64,000 nucleotides of DNA. Origin: Acanthochromis polyacanthus. Lineage: Eukaryota; Chordata; Actinopteri; Pomacentridae. The stretch lies in the NCBI RefSeq assembly GCF_021347895.1, contig NC_067132.1, positions 30,267,257 to 30,331,256 of the forward strand, in the 5' to 3' direction. Position 1 is the first letter of the stretch. Every line of letters begins with the position of its first letter. A program made the translations under genes and the position numbers. The notes under the pieces are model-generated. The model was not told the origin of the DNA, searched no databases, and worked only from the letters and a program-made list of their open reading frames with translations. Positions 22,412 to 59,699 of this stretch are shown one piece after another.

Positions 22412-23532
22412 GTGAGGGAGATGGTGTTTTATTCCAGGAAGGTTCAGTAAAGTTTGACTGAGACAACCTGGACTCATTCAGGAGGCTTTATGACGAGTTA
22501 GCTAGCTAACGGCCAGAAATAACCGTAAGCTCCGTTAGCTAGGTTAGCATCCTGTTCGCTAACGTTTTTTCAATGAACTGAACTGTGCAGCTGTTTGTAG
22601 AGTTAAATGTTGGATTTTAGGACAAACAGAGTCAACATGTGTGTTAATCATTATAAATGTTGGTTAACTGAAGTCAGTAAACTTATTTAGATGTAGTTAG
22701 CTGTTAGTTAGCAGGTTTACAGCGTGGAGGACTCAGGACAAACCTGGTGGTGGCATCTTTTTATCAACCCTGGATAAAATAAATGTAAAGTAAATAGTTA
22801 AAACATTTTCTTTTGAAAAGGTTAGAAGGTAGAATTTAATGTAGCACCAAGAAAGGAGTAGTAACAATAATAAATTAATGTGGAGAATATTTATTATTTA
22901 ATGCAAGTTATTTGTCAAATTAGTTGTATTGCAGAGTCTTAATCTGAATATTTAATTTATTGGGGTAAAAGTGAAGGAATTTGAACACTGAAAAATAAGA
23001 GTGGCATATTCCAACCAACATTACTTCATGAATATTTTTCTTTATAAATGTCCTGCTTCTCTGATCTGATGGTCAACACAGCATGTCTTATTCCATTAGA
23101 GGTGAACTCCATTCAGAGATATTCACTATTTAATAATGATGTCATATTTCTTGATAACAGCCCCACAGATGTGTACTCCTGCTGATGTTGTTGTGTGTCT
23201 GTTGTGTTTTTAATGCAGTGTGTTTGTTTGCTTCAAGCTGTGAATAGTTCGTCTGTCAGTCACATCAGTAACACTGGTTGTGAATCCAGACAGTAGGAAG
23301 TTGTTTTTAATGAAAATGATATTGAACAAATGTAGTTAAATTATATTGAACTGTATATATGTAGATTTGTGTAGACTGAGAATGAGGCTGGACACACAAT
23401 CATTTGGTGTGAGTGTTTGTTAACCAGATACACAATAGTTGTGTAGAAGTGAGACTCTGTGTGAGCTTTAATGTTTTCACTGAACATGACTGGCTGAGTT
23501 TTCTATGTTAAAGTGTGTTTTGCTGTGAGCAG
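22412..23532. other. AT-rich spacer, no feature recognised
   Basis: No ORF, repeat terminus or RNA gene could be supported here. Confidence 0.5.
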
Positions 23533-23707
23533 CTGAGAGGTGAAGAAGAGGAGCTCCAGTCCCAGATGCCTCCTGAGGATGCTGTGAGTGTGTCTCAGTG
23601 GATGTGAGTGTTGCTGAGGACAGTGAGGACAGCTCCCCTGTTCTACCAGAATGAGGGACATGACTGGACAGCTGTCTGCATGGAGACAAAGAGGCTGCAG
23701 GAAGCAG
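23533..23707 (+). other. Conserved putative noncoding exon, copy 1
   Basis: 175-bp block bounded by a GAGCAG acceptor and an AGCAG|GTTAGT donor. An almost identical 175-bp block, with the same splice sites, occurs at 54264-54438 upstream of the second PYRIN-NLR gene. Stops in all useful frames make it a 5' UTR exon candidate. Confidence 0.45.
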
Positions 23708-24503
23708 GTTAGTTTGGAGCTCTCAGACTGAATCAGTGTCTCCTGAAGCTGCATGGATGAATTAAAGGTTGATGAGCTCAGATAAATTCAGAATTTCTTA
23801 GCTGACATGAAAGAATTTGATCCTAATAATTGAGTGAAAACTCGTGTTTATCAAGTGACAACGTTGTTCTTTCAGTGAACAACAACTGCAGCAGCATCAT
23901 GTCTCTGATGAATCTGAGTTAGCTGTAGTTAGCTGTTAGCTTCACTGAATCCACTGTAGAACAGAACACAGGAGTTCTGGTTTGTGTTTGCTGTGGACTG
24001 AACTGGTTCAATGTGCCATATTACGGATCCGTATTCAGACGCAAATCTGTAAAATTTTAAGTATAAACCGTTCTTATTTTGTGTGTTTCAGGCACATATT
24101 CAGCTGTGTTTATCTCTGAATTTAACTTGATGAAGGTCTGAAGACTGTGGTTGTAAATACAGCAAGTCCAAGTTATTGATGATGTGCAAGAATTATTATA
24201 CCTGAAGGACAGTTGTACCCCATTAACCACACTTTAAAACTACGCGTTACATACTCAAAAAAACTGAAATACAATATAATAGATTAAAGTAATGAAATCA
24301 TCATCAGTCATAATCATCATTAGTTTGTGATTTGATGCATGTATCAGTAAAACTCTGTGATGTTCAGAATTTGCTGAATTAATCAGTGACAGGAACATAA
24401 GATCCTGATTATGTTCAGTTCTCAGGTGTTAAATTTGTGATATTCAAGCAGACATATGCTAATGTCTCTTTAAGAATCTGCTCTGTGTCACGCCCACATC
24501 CTG

Positions 24504-24584
24504 TTATGCAATCACGTTTATAAGGAAAGAAGGAAACTGTACGTTTTCAGTGAGCTCAGACTCCATTTTAGAGTTGAAAACCAG
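24504..24584 (+). promoter_or_regulatory. Candidate TATA promoter with noncoding first exon for the nlrp1-like gene
   Basis: TTTATAAG at 24517-24524 is followed 60 bp later by a good donor CAG|GTGAGT (exon end 24584). A C/EBP-like TTATGCAAT lies at 24504-24512, just upstream. The layout fits an inducible immune promoter; it is unproven. Confidence 0.4.
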
Positions 24585-25182
24585 GTGAGTGTTGGTTCAA
24601 CATTATTCTTCTTTTAACATCAGAGTTTCTCAGTCCGCTGTCTCTCTGTGGACCGTAGAAGAAAATCATGATCTGTTCGTTCAGCAGGTGGAGAGTCAGC
24701 TGGCTTTGTTACACACTGGCTTCTGTGTGTTTGTTCTACTTCCTGATCTGAAAGTCTTGGGTTTGACTCTACAAGAGTCTTATCATGATTACTGTGTGAC
24801 ACCTAGAAAGATATTCTTTTTGTGTTTATATACATATATAGTATAAACCTTGTACATGTATTCACACTGTCTGCAGTTTATTCAGCTGAAACTTCCAGTT
24901 ATTTGGTTCAAGCGTAATTACACCCTCCAGTAGGGGGCAGCACAAAGAGATGTGCAGTAAAATTACTGACAGGTAGAAGAAGTCGTGTTCTTTGTTTGTT
25001 GATGTTCTGAAAGACGGAGTCCAGGGTGAAGAGAGGTGTGTGTACCTAGTAATGCATGGACAGCTTGTTTGTTTTATGAGTTCTGCAGGTGAAATAATAA
25101 AGTGAACTCTTGTTTCTACACCATACTGTCCTGATCTGAGCGGTGAAACATTTGCACTCGATGTTGCTGGTTTCCCTCTCAG

Positions 25183-25262
25183 ACAACAGTGGATGATGGA
25201 GCAGTCTCTAGAATCCAGCGGTCTGTGAGGAGTGACGGGTCTAACAGAGAACAGCTGTCATG
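25183..25262 (+). pseudogene. Relic of an NLR leader exon
   Basis: The sequence GTTGCTGGTTTCCCTCTCAG, nearly identical to the acceptor regions of the leader exons at 13058 and 26213, is followed by a degraded coding stretch with remnants of R-S-D-G-S. No open frame is left. Confidence 0.4.
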
Positions 25263-26220
25263 TCGTGGTCAGATGAAAACTGTAGTGAGATGTGGTGTTT
25301 ACTGTAGTCAACATGATGAAGAAACAGAAAGGCCTCATTGAGTCCAATCATCCTGAACTGATGAGAAACTATCAGAGAGGTGGAGCATCAGCAGAGGAAG
25401 AACTCATTCAGTCTGGGTGCAGATCCAGATCACTTTTTTGAAAACTGTGAAACAGGGCATAACAGGGAAATCAAGTGCTAATATTTTGGTGAAGACCGTT
25501 GTTTGTTCAAGCCAAGAGACGTCTCAAATACATGATGTCCATCTGAATGAGCACCAGAGTGGACAACACATTTCATTTACTGTACTAGTATATGAAAGCT
25601 GTGTGTCACAGCAGCACCACACACAGACCAGAAGTTCACTCAGAGTTCACATCCTCCACCAAGGAGAGGAAATGGGTTGTGAGGTCACACAGCCACTGTT
25701 TGTGGTGGAGACGACTGAACTTTAGGCCCATAAAGAGAATGAACATCTCTGGATGTCTCTCTGCATCACAGCTGTTCTCCTGTGGAGTTCTGGTGTCTCT
25801 CTGCAGAGCTCCAGTTTACTGATCACACCTGAGAGAGTTTGATCCTAATCAGTGAAAACATGTTGATCAGGTGGCAGCGTTGTTTCTTTCAGTGAACAAC
25901 AACTGCAGCAGCATCACGTCTCTGATGAATTGGAGTTAGCTGTAAGCTTCACTGAATCCACTGTAGAACAGAACACAGGAGTTCTGGTTTGTGTTCCGCT
26001 GTTCTCCTGTCAGAGTTTCTCGGTCAGCTGTTTCTCTTTGTGGACTGTTGTAGAAAATAATCATCTATTAATTTGTGAGGAGGAGAGTTGACTTCTCCGT
26101 TACACTCTAGACTGTGTGTGTTGTATGTTGTCTTGTGTGTGAATCTTTAACAGACTGGTTTGTCCTGATTCTTGTGTTGTGTGTCACTCAGTGCTGCTGG
26201 TTTAACTCTCAGACTGAGTG

Positions 26221-52182
<25,962 letters not shown>

Positions 52183-52680
52183 AAACAAGAAAGTGAGGAG
52201 TGGGATGATTAACGGACAGCGAAATTTCACGGTCTAGACAGCTGAGTCGTCAGGTGCTGTCATCTGTAATGAAATGAAGATGTTTTACTCGTGCTTTTTT
52301 CAGAAGCTGGGCATGATGTCATGCTTCTCCAGCCACCAAACCACTTGCATGGACGTGCTTGCGACTTTGATTGGCTGGAGCTCCCAGCAACGGCCGTACA
52401 GAAGATGAATCCTCTGGGCTCTGTATTCACACACTGTGGCTACACATCCACAAGGGTTTAATGTAATTAGCGTAGGAAATTAAATTCACGACATGAACAC
52501 AACATCTTCCTTCTAGCCTCGGTGCCTCGCCATGTCCTGATGATGTCATGTTGTATGGTTGTGTGATTTTTTTTTTCTTTGTATTTATTTATTGTCTTCT
52601 TTGTTTTTAATTCTTGTGAAGCACTTTGTGTTGTTCTGCATGAAAAGTGCTATACAAATAAATAAAGTTTGAGTTTGAAC
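52183..52680 (+). promoter_or_regulatory. nlrp1: 3' UTR and poly(A) signal of the nlrp1-like gene, in a LINE-like tail
   Basis: AATAAA occurs at 52657-52662 and 52661-52666. The signal lies in GAAGCACTTTGTGTTGTTCT ... AAAGTGCTATACAAATAAATAAAG, the same tail type as the LINE end at 38.1 kb, so the signal may come from a transposon. Confidence 0.5.
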
Positions 52681-53002
52681 AGTATATTATGCAAAGGTGA
52701 TCAGATGGTGAATGTAATGATAAATGAGTGTCCACACTTGTGCAGCATCACTTAGATGTCAAACATTAAAATTTTTCTTACCATATTTGCTCCATTCCTC
52801 AGTTTGCACATAGAGTATTCCTCTTATGCACAACAAAAAGCAAATTGTGTACACTCTCAGATTACATTTAAATGAGAAGCTCTGTTGTTAAAGTCTTTGG
52901 CTCTGACACTAATTTTGTCACTGGAATATAACTAAACCTGGACTGCTTCTGAGATGTTGAACAGGTGTCTGCAGTAAGTGGGTCTGTGGATTTAGCCAAG
53001 GT

Positions 53003-53300
53003 GAAGATCCATCCATTATCTATACACTGTTTAGTCCTTATTAGGGTCATGGGGGACTGGAGTCTGTCCCAGCTGAGACCTGGACAGGTAACCAGTCTAT
53101 CACAGGGCTGCATATAGAGACAAACAGCCACATTCACTCCTATGGACAGATTAGAATCAGCAATTAATCTCAGCATATTTTTGGACTGCGGGAGAAACCC
53201 CACGTATGCACAGGGAGAACATGCAAACTCCATGCAGAAAGATCCCAGGCCGGGACGTCAACCAGAGATCTTCTGTCTGCAAGGCGACGGTACAAACCAG
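53003..53300 (+). mobile_element. LINE 3'-region fragment common in fish genomes
   Basis: Begins CCATCCATTATCTATACACT and contains GGACTGGAGTCTGTCCCAGC, TTTTTGGACTGCGGGAG and GGGAGAACATGCAAACTCCA, hallmarks of a widespread fish LINE 3' region. Identity from memory of the motif; no ORF. Confidence 0.6.
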
Positions 53301-53799
53301 CAATCTACTGTGGAGCCCCAAGATGAAGATGAAGGGGTCCAATCGAAAAAGACGAGACAGAGTTTTTTGTTTCTGCCACAAGATGGAGTCGGATCAGAGC
53401 TACATAAGGCAGGAATGAAACCCAGAGAAACAACACAAAGACGAGTGCAGATTATACCCCTCATCTTTCTGGAGAAATCTTTGTTTCCTTCTCTGACGTA
53501 TCTCCACAGACACATTTTTACATTGACACTGGTGGTTCAGTAGCTGTATTAGGATTTTATTTTATTTTTTAGACTGAAGGACTTTTAGTTCTGGACCATA
53601 ATCCTACTTTCGTGTTCGATATGGTTTTGCCTCTTTGTGAAATGAATATTTAAGGTGGACAGAAATCTGCAGGTAGTTGTTCCAAAAGACAGGAAACAAT
53701 AAATGTATAGTCACTGCAGAAGGTTTACAGCTGCTTGAATATGTTGTAGATTGTAGAATTCTAAAGAGGCAAACTGGACTTTTTTTCAAACAATGCTAA

Positions 53800-53936
53800 T
53801 AATTCTGTATAGTTTTTATCTTTTTGTATGGTTTTTATCTGTTGTATTTGTTTTTTATGTAAAGCGACCTTGGGTGTCAAGAAAGGCGCTTACAAATAAA
53901 ATGTATTTTTATTATTATTATTATTAAAAAGCTGGT
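53800..53936 (+). mobile_element. LINE tail ending in (ATT)n
   Basis: TAAAGCGACCTTGGGTGTCA ... GGCGCTTACAAATAAAATG followed by ATT repeats, a typical L2-like 3' end. Confidence 0.5.
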
Positions 53937-54263
53937 GATAAAGAAAACACCTTTGCTTTGAATGTTCTTTAGAAAATGAAATGTTTCTAAAATATTCCAC
54001 TGTATTTACTTATAACAGAGTCTGCAGTCTGTTCTTTTGACTGTAAAGAGCCCATATGCTGCTTATGTACAGCTTTAGAGTGTTATATTTAGTCTCTCTC
54101 TATATATATGTAGATGTGTGTAGACTGAGAATGAGGCTGGAGTGTTTCTCAGCAGAGAGCAGTTTGTTGACCAGATACACAATAGTTGTGTAGAAGTGAG
54201 ACTGTGTGAGCTTTAATGTTTTCACTAAGTTTTCTATGTTAAAGTGTGTTTTGTTGTGAGCAG

Positions 54264-54438
54264 CTGAGAGGTGAAGAAGAGGAGCTCCAGTCCCAGATGC
54301 CTCCTGAGGATGCTGTGAGTGTGTCTCAGTGGATGTGAGTGTTGCTGAGGACAGTGAGGACAGCTCCCCTGTTCTACCACAATGATGGACATGACTGGAC
54401 AGCTGTCTGCATGGAGACAAAGAGGCTGCAGGAAGCAG
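54264..54438 (+). other. Conserved putative noncoding exon, copy 2
   Basis: Near-identical to 23533-23707, same 175-bp length and splice sites (GAGCAG acceptor, AGCAG|GTTAGT donor). It lies 5 kb upstream of the second PYRIN-NLR gene, so it is a candidate 5' UTR exon for that gene. Confidence 0.45.
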
Positions 54439-54449
54439 GTTAGTTTGGA

Positions 54450-57400
54450 GCTCTCAGACTGAATCAGTGTCTCCTGAAGCTGGACCTCAGTGTGTGTGTG
54501 TGTGTGTCAGGACTGATGAACAGCTGGCTGAGGTGTCAAAGTGGACTGACACTGAACAGCTCTGGATGTCACACTGCATCACAGCTGTTGTCCTTTGTAG
54601 TTCTGGTCGTCACTCTAAAGCTCAAGTTCAAACCTGAATTTCTTATGTGAGATTATAGAGTTTGATGCCAATAATGAAAACATGTTTGGCAAGTATCAGT
54701 CCTCATAGCTTCATTAATAAAACTGCTGGACTTTCCTCTCTTTCAATATACTTCTTCAGTTTTATAATTGTACACATGCACACACAAATGCATACATACA
54801 GCAGAAGAGGAAAAAGCAAAAACAGATGTGCCTGTTCCAGAGGCCATATATATATACACACAATTTTAAAAATGACAAACTGAAACCAAAGCTCCAGCGT
54901 GAAAGTTTAATACCATTAAATGCAGGATTTCAGGCTGTTATTGTAGTGGGATACATTTTTGTCTTTATAGTCCTGAGTGTAGTTTTAATGTGTCTTGAGA
55001 TGTGAGTTGAAATTTCAAAATCACCCTCAAAAATGAATGTATGACATATGCATTAATTCTGTCAAAGTTAACAAGAAATCACCAGTGAAGAGGACAAAAA
55101 TGTCCTCGTGGTCGCATGAGGTTTGAACAGACTTCTGTCAGTGTTACAGAACCTGACCTGTGCTGGAAGTTCAAAGTAATCAACTCACAGTAACCCGACG
55201 CCATCTGAAATCAGATTTTTGTGTAACGGTTTCATACTTCAGACTAGTTGGTCTGCATGTCTCAGCGTGTAGAAAGGCGTGGCTGCAGGCTGCATTCAGC
55301 TTTGAGCGTTGCAGACTTTGTTTTAGTCAAATAGAGATGCATGTTCCTCTTCTTTTCATGAAACTCGCTGTTTGGCGATCAGAATAGGTTGCCTATGAGA
55401 TTCATGCAAGTCTGAGGAGAAAAGGACGAGGAGTCTGCCAGATGTGAGGTAAGAGGAGCTTATTCTGCTAGTGTGGAATGATGAGTAATAAATGACAAAG
55501 ATTAGTAATGTTAAACAGACGGCATCCCAGTTGTGTATTAGCCAAGGTGATTTAGCTGTGTAGGGAGCTAATTGAAGCAAGCTTTGCATGTAGCGCACAG
55601 TTTATCTAAGGCTGGGATGTCAAACAAGCCCATGGGCCAAAACCGACCCGTCAGAAGGTCCAGTCCGACCCATGGGATGACTTTACAAAGAGTAAAAGTT
55701 ACAGAGAAGACATTAACTACAGTTTTTCACTTCAACCAACTGCTATTTTAAATTTGTCCACTGCACCGCCACAACTTTTATGTATTTTTAATGTATAAAT
55801 TTTATGCATTTACAAGGCAGGGGGATAACTTAACCTTCTTCCTTAATGGTTCCCACTTTAGTTTGTGTGGTGTGTGAGTTTAGGAAGTCAGGATTTTTTA
55901 CACAGATGCGGAAATGAATGTTCATTTAAAATTATTTTTAGATCTTGGAAAGTTGTTTTGATCATAAAGTTGCAATACTAGATTGTGCAGTTCCAGATAC
56001 CTGTTGTTTTTTTTTTTTTCCTTTATAGAAACTCTGTGAGCTGGAGGTTGTAATGTGTAAATGTTAAACTGAGGCATTATATTACTGAGATTTCGCTTGT
56101 TTTTGTTAAGAAATTTGAGGTTGATAATGTTTTATAAAAAAATAGTTCTTTAAATGTGGACATTTTGAGAGTGTCCTTTCTTGCACTAAAACAAAGGGGT
56201 TATTTATAGGTTATAATGCTGTGACTTACTGGTCACTGGAGATCAAATTGGGCGAAATGTGGCTGCTGGTTTATGGTGACAGCAGAGAAATGTGAAAATT
56301 TAAACGCAGCAATTATTTATATCTGCTGATATAATGTGATCTTATGGAGTGTTAAACAGAATTTCTGCAAATTACCAGTGATGCTGCTACATACATTCAC
56401 AGTGCTGCTGGGGAATCATTGGAAACAAAACAGTTGTCCTTTGAATAATTTAAACATTTTCTGTTTTCATTTAAAAAAGTTTCCTTCTGAGAATCATAAA
56501 ATTTTTACTGGCACATCAAGTGATTATTACGTGGAAGTCTATTGAGTATTTTCACTTTAAATGCAGGAATAATCACTAAAGTAAATAAAAAACCGGACAA
56601 CAGACAGTCTAATAAACAAAACAGGTTTTATTGTAGTGAGCCTATAAATTACAAGCATCTGTTTTTATGTATGACAGGAGTGTCAGGAAAGTGCAAATAA
56701 TAGCGACCATGTCAATGAAGGACAAGTGCAGACCTGAATATTACAGAGTCTGTGGAATCATCTTGGCAGAGAAAAGAATAAGGCAGTCCAACTTTGAAGG
56801 AAAACTACCGGGGAGGGCTGATTGATTCTTTGTAGTATAACACGAGATTACTGATGAAAACTTTAGGACTACAGGATGTGATCCCTGCAGAGTGTCTGGA
56901 GAAGTTGTTCTGTACTTTGTGTGTGTGTTTTTGTTGTATCCTAATAGAAAGATGAGAAATAAATAGTTTGGGTCAGTACATCTTTGCTAAAATAACAAAT
57001 TTAATGGTGGCCAAAGAATTTAGCACAGAAGTGTAGATTTTCAAAATAGGACACTTAAACAAGTACACGTGTTAAATCTGAGCCGAGTCAGTTTCATGTC
57101 GTTGCTTTAGAATTAGCTTTAGCTGCTGTTTTATTCACGATGATAACTTGATCCCTGTTGTTTTGTATCTGGTTGTGTCCCTGCATCTGTTTACAGATTC
57201 AGTCATCAGGGGACAGAAACTAACGAAGCTTTACACACGATGCACTCAGGTTCAAATTTCCCCTTAACAACTTGTAACACAATTTTTACAACTTTAGGTG
57301 CAACCAGAGTATTCAGATCAGTCTCATAAAGCAAGAATATTAGTCATAAAATATGACAGCTTGGTATATCTCTGATTCTGTCCTGAAATAACCAGACTTA

Positions 57401-57850
57401 TCATATTAATCACTAATAGTGTGTGGGCGTAAGGTGTGCATGTCGGGTATGAATCCGAAACAATTTTTTTTCTGTGATCTGCCTCTGAATGTTCTTCATG
57501 TTCAGGCATGAACACGTTAGATAAGAAACAGAAGACTGTACAACTGGATTGGTGAATTTCCTCTCTGTGTGTGTGTGTGTGTGTGTGCGCGCGCTTCTTG
57601 CTAGTTTTTATGCTAAACTGTGCATCTGTTGGCAGCATAATTAACATCAGCTGAGCATCGTGCCGACACCAACTACCAGAGCTGCACAATACTGGACAGA
57701 AGTGTTGATGTTTTGTTTTTCAACGACATGAAAAAATACAAGAATTTTTACCAGGTGACTTGCACAACTATTTGGAAAGAATAGTTATTGTAGAATGATT
57801 TTATAGGGGAGTAACATTGTTTTTAGAAAAATGAAAAATTACGCATTGTT
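54450..57850. other. Repeat-poor to AT-rich spacer, little recognised
   Basis: No supportable gene. A hAT-like fragment (GGATGTCAAACAAGCCCATG) sits at 55615-55700 and a (GT)n run at 57565-57594. The rest shows no ORF, terminal repeats or RNA gene. Confidence 0.5.
57565..57594 (+). repeat. (GT)n(GC)n microsatellite
   Basis: GT dinucleotides followed by GCGCGCGC, seen directly. Confidence 0.9.
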
Positions 57851-57853
57851 TTC

Positions 57854-58241
57854 TAGGGCTGGCCCGAATAGTGGTTTCTGGCCTCCGAATATTCAGGCCC
57901 TATTAAAGACTGTGCCCCCCCTCGGACATTACGGGGCGGAATATTCGTTCCGCCCCGTAATGTCCGGGGGGGGGGGGGGGGGATTCTTCAGTTAAACTGA
58001 AGAATTCCAAACAGCAGAGGTCTTCAGCATCTTGTCTTGTGTTTATGCAACAAAGTGAAGCGTGACGTCAGAGTGGGCAGCCACCTGGCCATTCGGGTGG
58101 ATGAGCCGAGATGAGCCGAAGTGGGCCGAAGGCGAAGGGAAGAGACGAGCTCTGAATATTTTCACAAATGTTCGGATACCAAAATTAATATCCGGATACC
58201 GCCGTAGCGAACAAATATTTGGATATTCAGGTCCAGCCCTA
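57854..58241. mobile_element. hAT MITE (GAATATTCG family), complete with target duplication
   Basis: 388 bp. Left end TAGGGCTGGCCCGAATA, right end inverted TAGGGCTGGACCTGAATA. Flanked by exact 8-bp duplications TTGTTTTC (57846-57853 and 58242-58249). A G run of about 17 bases is at 57965-57981. No transposase. Related fragments in this window are at 17403, 42125, 45602 and 47436. Confidence 0.9.
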
Positions 58242-58490
58242 TTGTTTTCCCATATGGCAGTGTTCTGACGGCGGCTTCTGAAATAGTTTGTAGCTTTGGA
58301 TCTGGTTATGCAGTCATCATACAGAACTTTTTGGTGCTGATTTAAACTGTCAAACTAATTAGTCACGTTGCCTCATGCGGCGTAACAGTTGCGAGACACA
58401 ACGGGCACAGTTCCTATTTGTGGTCAATGTCCTCCTTTATGTTGCTGAAATTTTTCTATTAACCTAACACTATTTGTTGAATTTTAAAGT

Positions 58491-58522
58491 CAGTGCTCTT
58501 TTGAAATTTCAAAAGAGCACTG
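58491..58522. repeat. 32-bp perfect palindrome
   Basis: Arm CAGTGCTCTTTTGAAA followed directly by its exact reverse complement, with no spacer. It can extrude as a cruciform or fold as a hairpin. It is not part of a recognised element. Confidence 0.95.
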
Positions 58523-58644
58523 CTGCACTGCGAGAGGAAACAGGCTATGGGCCAATGTGGTTGTTTGGGCTCTTATGGAGACCTTCTGATTGAGGGCAGC
58601 AGGTGAAACATGTGATGCGCCAGATGGTGTTGATCTTGCTTGAT

Positions 58645-58910
58645 GGTAAATGGTTGTATTTATATAGCTTTTATCCAAAGCTTTACATGATACGTCGCAT
58701 TCACCTATTCACACACACATTCACACACACATTCACACACTGATGGCAGAAGCTGCCATGCAAGGCAGCTAACCACGGCCCATCAGGAGCAATTAGGGGT
58801 TAGGTGTCTTGCTCAGGGACACCGCGACATGAGCATGACAGGCCGGAGATCGAACCGCAACCCTCCGGTTGCGAGACAGCCACTCTACCCATTGAGCTAT
58901 GCCGCCCCCA
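58645..58910 (-). mobile_element. tRNA-derived SINE, near full length
   Basis: On the minus strand it starts GGGGGCGGCATAGCTCAATG with an A-box (TAGCTCAATGGGTAGAG) and a B-box (GGTTCGATCTC), i.e. a tRNA-like Pol III head. It continues through a body with GAATGTGTGTGTGAATG repeats to the tail TATATAAATACAACCATTTACC. A second, truncated copy is at 26737. Confidence 0.75.
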
Positions 58911-58925
58911 AGAGTATTGTGCACT

Positions 58926-59215
58926 CTACCTCAGACAGCGTAGATGGGTGTAGGGTGTAGCTGGCACTGATCTCATCCCAATGTCAATGATATTCCCTGC
59001 TGTTTTTACCACCCGCTGGGATGCCTCCTGATCAACCCTCATGCAGCTGGAAAACCACACTAAAAATCCACACGTTAAAACACTGCTGATGGCACAGTTG
59101 TAGAAGTTCACCATCGGCTGCTTTGGGATCTGGGCGCTCCTCAGCTTCCGTAGGTAGTGGTCTTCTAGCTGCAAGACAAAAGTGCTAACCACCGAGCCAC
59201 TGTGCAGCTCTAAGA
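58926..59215 (-). pseudogene. LINE reverse-transcriptase C-terminal fragment
   Basis: The minus-strand peptide contains L-R-K-L-R-S-A, V-N-F-Y-N-C-A-I-S-S-V-L-T and R-V-V-K-T-A-G-N-I-I, the pattern of the C-terminal region of fish Rex1/L2-type reverse transcriptases. No catalytic part is present. Confidence 0.6.
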
Positions 59216-59415
59216 ACATTCCCTTTACGCTCAAACTTTCTGTGATTACAGAAGCAAGAATCCTGCAGATGTGTTGTGAATGACAAAAACTGAAGCGGTT
59301 TCAGCTGCTAATGAAGCTTTTAAACTGCTGCTGAGTGTTGATGAAGCAGGAAATTAACTATGCAGACGTTTTTACAGCGCTGATATATTTTTTCATACCT
59401 CTTGGATCTTTACAG

Positions 59416-59699
59416 GGTAAAAATGTTGACACCTCCGGAAGTCCTACGGGACACTTTGCAGAATTTGGGAGCAGAGGAGTTCAAACAATTCAAATGGTTC
59501 TTGAGGCAGAAGGGGGCACTAGAAGACTTCCCAGCAATCCCAAAATGCGTCCTGGAGAATGCAGACAGGATGGACACAGTGGATGAAATGTTTAAGGCCT
59601 ACTGTATCAACACCATGAAAGTCACTGTGATGGTGTTGGAGAAGATATCCAGGAATGATCTGGTGGAAGATATTCCAAAAACCATCGAAGAACCTGCAG
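59416..59699 (+). CDS. PYRIN-domain exon of the second PYRIN-NLR gene
   Basis: 284 bp, ATG at 59423, [12 protein letters not shown] then F-K-W-F-L-R and [11 protein letters not shown]. Acceptor TTTACAG, donor GCAG|GTAAGT. Same length and phase as 28935-29218 with scattered substitutions. Confidence 0.9.

Larger units (their letters stand above)
23870..26010 (+). repeat. Local duplication in the nlrp1-like upstream region
   Basis: A block of about 125 bp at 23870-23995 (containing GTGAACAACAACTGCAGCAG) recurs at 25885-26000. The following CAGAGTTTCTC segment also recurs (24619 and 26012). The upstream region has therefore been partly duplicated. Confidence 0.7.

Noticed and set aside
58840..58910. 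A functional tRNA gene on the minus strand
   Set aside because: A and B boxes are present but the stems do not pair fully and the sequence continues into a SINE body and tail that recur at 26.7 kb.
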